Assembly: GCA_964036195.1 (NCBI GenBank)
Contig: OZ038458.1
Coordinates: 372,001 to 436,000, forward strand
DNA length: 64,000 nt
Source of the DNA: Sphaerolaimus hirsutus
Taxonomy: Eukaryota; Nematoda; Chromadorea; Monhysterida; Sphaerolaimidae
Reading direction: 5' to 3'
A program made the translations under genes and the position numbers. Of this stretch, positions 55,522 through 64,000 are shown one piece after another (position 1 is the stretch's first letter; every line of letters starts with the position of its first letter). Under the pieces are notes generated by a model. The model was given only the letters and a program-made list of their open reading frames with translations, was not told the origin of the DNA and did no database searches.

Positions 55522-56591
55522 GTTCAAAAAATGTGTCATTATTAAAGCCAATATGTCGACTCGTAAGCCGCAAACAGGTAAATACTCTATGTTGCACATC
55601 AATACATAATGGATGTAAATATAGTATACTCGGTAGACAGCAAAGTATGTGCAGAATCCTACCAAAATTTAATGAATAAAATCTTGTGATAAATTTTGAA
55701 ATTAACTATTCCATTGTAAAAACAAACCAAAATTGCACCGAAATGGCTGGCGTTGTCTTTGGAAAAATTATGGATGAACATGTAATTCATGGCATGTCAG
55801 TTAGAAACAAGCCGATTGAATTTATTAGAAGTCAGCGGTTCCCACAGCACTACTATATGTACACATGCTTAAATAATGACCCAAAATATGCACTATGTAC
55901 GCATGGCTTAAATAATGACACAATGGGGTTAAATAATGACACACTCATGGTGACGAGTCGAATGATTGACTGAGGCTTTAGAGACGAGGTACTTTGGCTT
56001 AAATCTTGATGCACTTTGGCTTACTAGTTGATGTGTTACGAGTCGCTGTGGTTAAATAATGGGTTTCCCTCCAATTGAACGGCACCTCCAGTGGGACGCA
56101 GCAGCTAGAAATTATGTTGGCAGGGTGCCAAAACACAAAAATAAATCAAGAATTGCTGGTGACAACGTTCAAAGCATTCAAATGGGTGTTAAATTTCAAA
56201 TTGACGCTCTGATATTAAAATATTGCTCAAGCTTCATCAAAAAATTAGGCTACCTTTGTAGAAATCTGTGAAAAAATTTATGAAAAATACAGCAGCAGCC
56301 TCCAATAGCATGGGAGGTAAAAAGTTGACGATTAAAATAGAACGGCGCTCTTATATTAGAAGAAATACGGTATCTGGCCAACTTTTTTTTATGTCCGCAG
56401 TACAATGAATGCAAAGTGCCCCATGTGTCAATTGCGATAAGTGATTGGATTTAGCAAGTGGAGGCGGCAGGGCCGTGCAGCTGCGGCATATCTGTGCAGT
56501 TGGCTAGCTGTTGGATATATTTACACTGGCGCTGCATTCATAGCTGATAGTGGTTGATTGGCGCCAGCGCCAGCGCCAGGGTAATATGGCG

Positions 56592-56740
56592 ACTGTCCCG
56601 GTGAACTGTCAAATGCCCTGTAAAATTTAAAATGTCATGCAAAGTGGCAAATGACCGGGGAAAAAATTGACATTTTACATGGCATTTTAAATTAGTTTTA
56701 AGACTTTGCATTACATTTTTCATTTTACAGGGAGTTTTAC
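56592..56740. mobile_element. Hairpin MITE, CCCTGTAAAATGT family
   Basis: Left GTGAACTGTCAAATGCCCTG, right CATTTTACAGGGAGTTTTAC, with atgtcatgcaaagtgg interior. Confidence 0.72.
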
Positions 56741-56750
56741 AAGGCAACTA

Positions 56751-57127
56751 CCGTATTACCTCCATCCAATATAAGGCATCCCTCTAATATAATGTACCCT
56801 CTGATATAAGGTATACTCCAGTCACTTTACACCCCACACGTGTGGTTCCCGCTGGCAGCGTGCCAGCGATTTTTTTACGCATGCGATTTTCATAAAAACT
56901 TGAAAAAGTCATCTCTCTTACAACGATACGTTAATTTATTCACAACAATGATTTTTTTATCTTTTATACAAAAACCGCATGCTTTATCATCGTTGGCACG
57001 CTTCCAACGTGGGACATAAATGAGTGCGAGGGCAGAGTATCATGTCCGCCGAGTATATAACTTTTGGTTGTAAAAATCTGACGAAAACAATATACCTAAG
57101 GTACACCTTATATTAGAGGTAATACGG
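56751..57127. mobile_element. CCGTATTACCTC element with ATATAAGGTATAC motifs
   Basis: Begins CCGTATTACCTCCATCCAAT, ends CTTATATTAGAGGTAATACGG (last 20 bases complement the left cap). Contains the TATACTC...GAGTATA element at 56812-57057. Confidence 0.75.
56812..57057. mobile_element. MITE, GGCGGACATGATACTCTGCC family, copy 2
   Basis: Inverted relative of 1843-2089: starts TATACTCCAGTCACTTTACA, ends ATCATGTCCGCCGAGTATA. Confidence 0.78.
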
Positions 57128-57540
57128 CATATACAAATCGGATTGACCGTTATAAAAATTACCGGGTTTTGATGAATAAAGTCACCTCGAATATGATGTA
57201 CGAAATTCACCAATAGCGAGAGTGTAATGCGTGCGATATACAAAATATACAACAACATTTTTGGTCTATGTAAATATTCAGTAGATTCCATTCAATATAT
57301 TCAATCAAAACTATCGCAAACTCTCAAGACATTTTTCAAAGGGTTCTCACAGACTGTCAACTTCACGCCGCAGAGATGACACTCCAACAACAACATTCCC
57401 TCCAATCTCTACTAAAGTTATAGTCAGTCCAGTACTCAGCTGGTGCGCTGCGCTGTGACACATTGCATGGTCACGCCCTGGCTTTTTGTATGTGTGTGGG
57501 TGCGTGGCAGCGGCGGGGAATTGTTTGTGGGGAGGTGGGG

Positions 57541-57716
57541 TGCCAATCCCAGACCCTGTAAAATGTAAAATGTCATGCAAAGTGTCAAAAGTCATGTAAA
57601 ATGCCCTGCAAAATTGCAACTCGGTTGCCATTTTGCAGGGCATTTTACATGACTTTTGACACTTTGCGTGACATTCGACATTTGACAGGACATTTTACAG
57701 GGTCTGGGACTGCCCC
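57541..57716. mobile_element. Hairpin MITE, CCCTGTAAAATGT family
   Basis: Left GCCAATCCCAGACCCTGTAA, right ACAGGGTCTGGGACTGCC; arms nearly perfect with gcaaaattgcaactcgg at the turn. A weaker copy follows at 57758-57910. Confidence 0.85.
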
Positions 57717-58429
57717 AGGGTGAGAGTGTTTGAGGCGAGTTGTGACAAATTTGTTATCGGGGCAGTCCCGCACCCTGGAATATGGTAAATGTCATGCAAA
57801 GTGTCCAAAGTCATGCAAAATGCCGCGGAAAATCTTTTGTTGTGCATTTCCCATTTTACATGATTTTTTTATTACTTTGTATTACATTTGGAATTTTACA
57901 GTGGTACCCTGAGAACACCAGTTTATTGTCAGTTAACTCAAAATTGAGTAAATCCATTAAACAGCTCAAAATGACATTTGAGTTTACCTTATTTGCTATA
58001 AAACCCGACTAAAACTCAAATAAAAAAGGATTTCATAAACTTTTGGTAATATTCATTCTTTCTTATGTACCGTAAAATAAAAAATGCAGATGACGTTCGC
58101 ATCAGCATAGGCTTATGGGAAACACATGTGAGCCTGCCATTGCCAAGTGCCATAAAACGGGTTAGGTAGAATAAAATCTTGTTTCCGCGGCACGTGCGAT
58201 TTTCCAGCGATGTGCCAGGCAACACAAGTATCGTTATCCCATCGCGTGCGAGTGTAGTCACTGAATAACGCCATGGCAAGTGACACCTTTTAACTGATAT
58301 CGATAAAAATGGCGTGGTGGCAGCACTTTTAGAGTGTTGGCGCGATTTTTGGTTAAGATTTTTTGGCGTTTTCCGCGCCATAGATGCAGCGTTACGTTTG
58401 GACACATGGAAACAACGATGGAAAAACAC

Positions 58430-58575
58430 AGAGATTGAACACAGAAACTCATTGAGTTTCTGTGTTTTTGTTTTACACAGAAACACGGAAACACAAATGA
58501 GTTTTTTTGTAGAATACAGAAACACAGAAACACGGAAACACAGAAAAGTGTTTTGAGTTTTTGTGTTTTTTTTTC
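58430..58575. repeat. ACAGAAACAC simple repeat
   Basis: Repeats of acagaaacac and the inverse gtttctgtgtt form a hairpin near 58440-58490. Long open frames across 58016-58533 follow from this repeat. Confidence 0.8.
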
Positions 58576-58599
58576 AGCGAAGCGGTTGAAAGCACTTTG

Positions 58600-59085
58600 A
58601 TTGAGTTAAACTAAACAAGATAAGATATGCATGTATAGTATGTAAATATGTACATAATGTATTCGTATTTTATAATGGTACAAAAAAGAAATTAAAGATG
58701 GCATGCACATCTCATGGTGGATTTGACAATTTGCCACGCTGTTGGCGCCTTATGTCGGTCCACTATCTGGCGTTGGCGCCAAAATCGTGGCGTTTTTCAT
58801 GCGGCAGTAGCATTCAATCTGCAGGGAATCAAAGTGCTGGCTCATAGTTTCTGTTGCCTTGTATGTATCATGTGCGTATTTATACTATTTGAGCCCTGAG
58901 GCTGAATTGATATTGTTTTCACGGGGGCCAATCTCTCAAAATGTCAAATGACAAAAGTACCTTCTTGTATAATATGTGACGAGGTGTTTTCATCTTTTAC
59001 GTGATAAACTTAGGAGAGTTTTAAACTTATCCGAAAAAGCGAAAACTTCACGACTTTCCCCACTTTGTACCACATTTAGCATTGA
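58600..59085. other. No feature recognised
   Basis: AT-rich sequence with one short GGCGCC-like patch near 58740-58790. Confidence 0.35.
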
Positions 59086-60207
59086 AAAAAACGACCGATT
59101 TTGAGAAAATATAATTAAATATTATCTCAGAAAATCTCCCAAGATAAAAATCTAATTAAATCTCTTGGGTCATTTTTGAAAATATAATTAAATCTCTGAG
59201 AAAATCTCTTGCAGTTCAAAAAAATCTCATAAAATCTCTCAACTTAAAGTATGATTGCATCGATATTTCAAGACGTTTGAACCATTGAGAGTAGATAGTA
59301 AGCACACTATGCGTTGTTTAAGTTTTTCATTCACAATTTCATATGATAACAGCATATTATCTACTGATGGCACACTTTGTACTACCCTGTATTTAGTATC
59401 TGAATAATGAACAAAAATATGTTTTAGGCACATTTTTCCTTATAGTAGAATACATTACTTTCACGTGTGATGATCCCCACATAATTTATCAGATGACTTT
59501 TTCACCAAAATTTGGTAACAATATTTCCAAAGCATGCTGTCAACACTTTAATTGTTAAAACAGCTAGAACCCAGTGCATAAGTTTACCCGTTGCACAAGT
59601 AGCAACATCCAGTGCCAATGTAGACCCAGTGGTTAGGTACAACCCCGTACTTGAGCACCGGGTCTTTGTGGGACTGCAGGGGTTCAGTATGGTTCAGGGG
59701 TTAAACATTTACTCAAAAATACATATACTTGAGCATTAAGTAAATACATAAAAAAATTCCCCTGAAAAAGTACCAGTACTCTTTTTTATGTATACTTCTT
59801 GAAAGTACTTTTGTACAGAAAATGTTTTTCAGATAACTTTTTTATTGGCTCTTTCATGCCATAGAACAGAAAAAAGGGGAAGAAAAACTACAAATAGCAG
59901 GAAAATAGCCAAAAATGGGTATATAAGCAAAAATAACGTTTAAATAAGATAAAATTTGTAAAAAGACCCATGAACTAGTGAATTTGAAGGTGAAAATAGG
60001 CAAATATAGAGAGATTTTCTCGAGAGATTTTCTCAATCAGGAGAAAATATAATTAAATCTCTCTGGAAAATCATGGAAAAAATATAAATCTCAGAAAATC
60101 TTATATATTCTGAGATTTTCTGAGATTTTTTAAATATAAATCTCCCAGAGATTTTTTCAATGCTAACCACATTGGTAATGATACCAGATGATTGCAATTG
60201 TCCGTAT

Positions 60208-60680
60208 ACGTATTTCTCCTAATATAACGGCATACTTCCAATACAAGGGCATACCTATACAATAATCCAATAGAATGGTAGGTTTTGTCCTTTTTTACAC
60301 TCAGGAAAAAAATAGAATGTCAGCCTGCAATATAATGTCAGCCTCTAAAGAACGGCAGTATCCATCCAATAGGATGGCAGGCAGAAATATGTTGGAAGAG
60401 TGCCAAAACGCAAAAATATGTCAAGATTCAAAGTTTTCAAAGTTCTAGGTATTTGATTTTGTTTCGTTTGAGCTATCTGTTCGCTCTGATCTGATATCAA
60501 AATGTGGCTTAAGTTTCCTAAAAAGGTTCAGATGGAAAAATGTGTGAAAAAATGTGTGAAAAAAATAGAATGGCATCCTCCAATAGAATGCCACATTCAA
60601 TAGAACGGCATTCTCCAATAGAATGGCAGGTAAAAAAGTTGACGAAAAAGAAAGGCGCTCTTCTATTAGAAGAAATACGG
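60208..60680. mobile_element. CGTATTTCTCC-capped element with AATAGAACGGCAG motifs
   Basis: Left CGTATTTCTCCTAATATAAC, right TTCTATTAGAAGAAATACGG; many aatagaatggcag motifs facing inward from both ends. Related array without clear caps at 61520-61860 and part at 29400-29565. Confidence 0.72.
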
Positions 60681-60689
60681 TAGATTCTC

Positions 60690-61270
60690 ACTCCAAGAAC
60701 GAATGACGCGCCTAATTTATTGTGGGCAGCATTAGCGTTTTTATGAAAATTGGATGGGCTAGCCTGTGCTTAGATTCTGGGATCAGAGAAAGTCATTGCT
60801 TTTATTACCTTTGTAACAGATGGAAGGAAGTCTCTGGCGCCGGCTATTATACTGAAGAAGTGTGCTGCACTATAAAATGTGATGTACATTTTTTGTGATT
60901 TAGTGTACCTACATTGATTAGCACTGAAAAAATAGTTAGGTATCTGGGAGTTAGATATTTTTAAAATATCACAAAATAGAATTTTTTTAGATAAAAATGT
61001 CGAAAATATTTGTATGAAATTCTATTCCCAGGGAGAGAGAGTTCTCAGAGAGTGTGTAAATTATATTTTACTTTTTGAGAGATTTTCTAAGAAAATTTAA
61101 TTATACCTATTTTCTCGGGATCACACATTTTTCAGTGCTCCGGTCCCACGCACATATTGAGTGTTTTATTCGCTCCCAAATTTTGAAATCCCTCTGGCTG
61201 ATTGATATATTGATGGAGTAATTTCATAAATGTATGATTTTTTGTTCCCGTGGAGATTCGACTTGAAGCG
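60690..61270. other. No gene recognised
   Basis: Unique-looking AT-rich sequence apart from an aaatctc repeat patch at 61075-61140. Confidence 0.35.
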
Positions 61271-62006
61271 AAAATACCGTATTTCCTCAATTGTGGGGGG
61301 GGGGCTGTTCGGCGAAAGTAGCCGAAAAATTGCCTCTGGGATTGATAGATAGCTGGGCGGTTTGTGGTGGGGTTACCCACCCCGGGGTTCAAACGGGACC
61401 GCGGTCTCGGTATTTACATGGTTCGGCAATTTTTTATACATCTTTTACATGGTTTCGGATTGTTTTTACATTTGGTTATGTCGAAATTTATGCTCTGGTA
61501 ATAAAATGGCAATTTTGGCACGTTTGGCCCTCACGAAAACGATAGAACGGCGCCCTCCAATTGAACGGCACCTTCTAGAACGGCAAGTAGAAATCACATT
61601 GGGAATGTGCCAAAAAACACAAAAATAATATAATATTGAAAAGCGATATAAATATAATATTGGCGATAATGTTGAAAGCATTCAAATATTCCTAGGCCTA
61701 GATCAAATTTCATTGATTCTTTCATATAAAATACTACTCAAGCTACATAAGGCTATGTTTAAATGGGAAATGCGTTAAAAATAGGTGAAAAAACATAGAA
61801 CGGCAACCTCCAATAGAACGGCAGGTAAAAAGTTGGCGAAAAAACAGAACGGTAGTGTGACGCGATGAAATGTCGTCACACAAACACGTGACATTTTACA
61901 AATTCAAGGTGAATCACACAGCCTCACGAACCATGAAAAGTATACAAACAATATCCGTAAAATCTCCATTCACGAAAGAATGGTCACTGTGGACTGTGGA
62001 TGTCTT

Positions 62007-62380
62007 GATGGAAAAGCGCCATGGCGCTTTTGGCGCTTGGCGCCATTTTGCTCTGGCGACTAGTGATGGAAAGGCTCCCGGCCCCGGTTCCCCGGTGCTG
62101 AGCACCGAAGGGCACCAGCACCGGTGCTGGTGCGGTGCGGTGCCATTTTTTGATGGTGCCCTGCCGGTGCCGGTGCCATTTTTTAAAGAATAACACCGGT
62201 GCCAATGCGGTGTGGTGCCATTTTTTGCCGTTGCCCAAGGTGCCAGGTGTCATTTTGACGCTATGGCACCGGTGCGGTGCGGTAACATTTTTTCCGCTGC
62301 CTTTTCCATCACTACTGGAGACATCGGCGCTTGGCGCTGGGGTTCGGAAAAGCGCCATGGCGCTTTTTCCTTCACTAAGC
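62007..62380. mobile_element. GGCGCC-array element interrupted by a GGCACC element
   Basis: Left TTGATGGAAAAGCGCCATGG, right CCATGGCGCTTTTTCCTTCA. The inner element 62061-62314 splits it. Confidence 0.7.
62061..62314. mobile_element. hAT-type MITE with GGCACCGG arrays (TAGTGATGG cap), copy 2
   Basis: Begins TAGTGATGGAAAGGC, ends TTTTCCATCACTA, flanked by CTGGCGAC (62053-62060) and CTGGAGAC (62315-62322), seven of eight identical. Confidence 0.87.
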
Positions 62381-62399
62381 TTCACGCATTCACACGCTT

Positions 62400-63270
62400 C
62401 TTAGACATGTCTTTTTCCTGCGAAAAGAATGTAAATAGGTAATTAGAAACCACGAACACACGTGTCCGATTAGAATAGGTAGGAAGGTATAAATATATTC
62501 AAATTTTCATTCATTTTCAATGGGACAAGCATAAAAAAATGACAGACAAGGACCAGACATAAAACACTGATGCGTCGAAGAACTAAGATTCTACAAAAGT
62601 TCAAACCGTCGCTTGTGATTATTCAATACCTAGTAAATTTAGACAAAGTTTCAAATTCCCTGACAAGCGACACGTGAAGTTTCCGAGTCTTAAAAACCTA
62701 CATTGTTTACTTTTAGGAAAACTCGAAAAACTTCGCCAAATTACCTATTTCAGTTAAATTTGAAAACTTACCTAAAATATGTGTGAATTTAAAATTTCAC
62801 TGGACGAATTTCATTTCGATATACCTATTGATTCATTCCTATCATTTCAAGCGAAGTTCAATATAGCTTTACATTTTTGGTACAGTGCCAGATTTTCTTC
62901 ATGCAGGATTCATTGAAGGATCACGTGCGGTTCATCGGACCATTAAAATTAAAAAAATTACCCACAGCAAAAAGTCGCTCGAGTTAATTTGAATTGTCAC
63001 TGGAAACTCAATTTGAAATATACGGTACATTGCTCTGAAATTCGTAAATTGATCATCTAGGTATAAAAGTAAATGACAAGAACAATGCTAAATTGCTAAC
63101 ACGTCGGAAAGACGAGACAAAAACAACACAAAAAAGCAATCAAGTAAAGTGACTTAAAAGGCACACATTCTGAAAAATAGCAAAAATTGATCTGGAAAAT
63201 GACAAAAAGTGGCAGGTATGCATTTATCGTGTAGCGTGTTTTTTTACCTTTAGTTTTGGGTTGTTCCAAT
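62400..63270. other. No feature recognised
   Basis: AT-rich, apparently single-copy sequence; no convincing exon or repeat end. Confidence 0.35.
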
Positions 63271-63523
63271 TACCGTATTTCATCGAAATACTCCCCCCTT
63301 GAAATAGCCCCCTTAAAATGGCAATTATGAATTGATAAGCTACTTGTCGAACTACCCCCCACTCCCACCCCCACCCCAAATTGAGTGTAAAGTGAGCGTA
63401 AATGACAAAAGCTGCAGTTTATTACCCGGACAGTGCAGAACACACGTTAAAAACAATGACTGTGTTACGTTTATACCATATACATAATTCTCTAAGTCTA
63501 TAGACTCTTACACATGGCAGTCA

Positions 63524-63938
63524 CCGTATTTACTCGAATAATTCCCCCTACTTGAATAATTCCCCCACTCGAATAATTCCCCCCTGTTAGGCGAGTGAGG
63601 AAAATATAATTCCCCCACTTGAATAATCCCCCCCCAACGATGGAAGGTAGTTAATGCACATTTATTAAAAAAGCAATCGATGAAGTCAACCCAAGCAAAA
63701 GAGCTGTGTGTGGTTTGATTTACTGAATGCAAATGCAGTACATCCGGTGTTCAAAGATGAAATGTAATGTGCACTACCAATGGAAACAGGATGTGTGTTT
63801 AGCGTGATAGAAACATGGCAAAAAATTGACAAAATAAATATCCCCCCACTTGAATAATTCCCCCCCTTGAATAGTTCCCCCCTCAAAAATGTCTGACGAA
63901 AAAATAATTCCCCTGGGGAATTATTCGAGTAAATACGG
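63524..63938. mobile_element. TA-target MITE, CCGTATTTACTCGAA cap
   Basis: Begins CCGTATTTACTCGAATAATT, ends AATTATTCGAGTAAATACGG. Arrays are cgaataattcccccc instead of cgaaataccccc. A left end of the more usual type (CCGTATTTCATCGAAATAC) starts at 63273. Confidence 0.85.
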
Positions 63939-64000
63939 TATTTTTGCAATTTTGTAACGTTAAAACAACAAATTAGTATAATACTGTGAGTTCAAGAAAT

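Larger units (their letters stand above)
54190..56370. mobile_element. CCGTATTTCTTC-capped composite with AATAGAACGGCAG motifs
   Basis: Begins CCGTATTTCTTCTTATACAA, ends ATATTAGAAGAAATACGG, TA on both sides. Both end zones carry ccaatagaacggcag motifs. The interior holds the GGCACC element at 54386-54567 and a retroelement-like tail at 55250-55521. Confidence 0.65.

Noticed and set aside
58016..58533. Minus-strand open frame of 169 codons
   Set aside because: Its N-terminal part is the translated acagaaacac simple repeat and the rest shows no recognisable domain or exon borders.

Overview
This is a 64-kb piece of animal nuclear DNA: AT-rich and intron-rich, with two 200-N scaffold gaps and very dense small DNA transposons. 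Nothing bacterial or viral was recognised. The coding exons are GC-rich islands. The gene content (TRIM9, a SCaMC mitochondrial carrier, CDC34/UBE2R, LSM6 and a MOLO1-family membrane protein) and the insect-like CDC34 sequence suggest an arthropod or other ecdysozoan; the species is not identifiable from what I can see.

Layout. 357-4646 (+): the last seven exons of TRIM9, with its RING and B-box exons off the left edge. 4647-13134: a transposon field with no recognised gene. 13135-13645 (+): one complete and one gap-truncated exon of a SCaMC carrier, interrupted by the first gap. 14273-25897 (+): five exons of CDC34/UBE2R, whose 7.5-kb third intron is nearly all nested transposons. 25898-31995: repeats. 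31996-35792 (+): LSM6, three exons, with a large gap-containing palindrome in intron 2. 35793-41055: repeats. 41056-53446 (-): a complete seven-exon gene for a 442-residue secreted-domain, single-pass membrane protein of the MOLO1 family, reconstructed with every splice phase consistent. 53447-64000: repeats, no gene recognised.

The genes are unrelated housekeeping or neuronal genes (ubiquitin ligation, mRNA decay/splicing, mitochondrial transport, receptor modulation) and do not form a pathway.

The striking content is the repeat fraction. Many elements share one architecture: a short cap (TAGGGTT, TAGGGATGG, TAGGGTGTC, CAGAGTTG, TAGTGATGG, CAGGGACGTAGCC), followed by an inward-facing array of a short motif that differs between families (CGGAAA, CGTAAA, CTTACG, ATCGAT, CGGGAT, GGCACC, GGCGCC, AAAAACG), then the same array inverted and the cap inverted. 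At least fifteen of these have exact 8-bp target-site duplications readable here, the signature of hAT transposons. A second group has the cap CCGTATT(T/A)CCTC, TA target sites, and again several different internal motif vocabularies. Several elements are nested inside others with every duplication intact. Long perfect or near-perfect palindromes (0.08-1.5 kb) occur in the introns of CDC34, LSM6 and the MOLO1-like gene.
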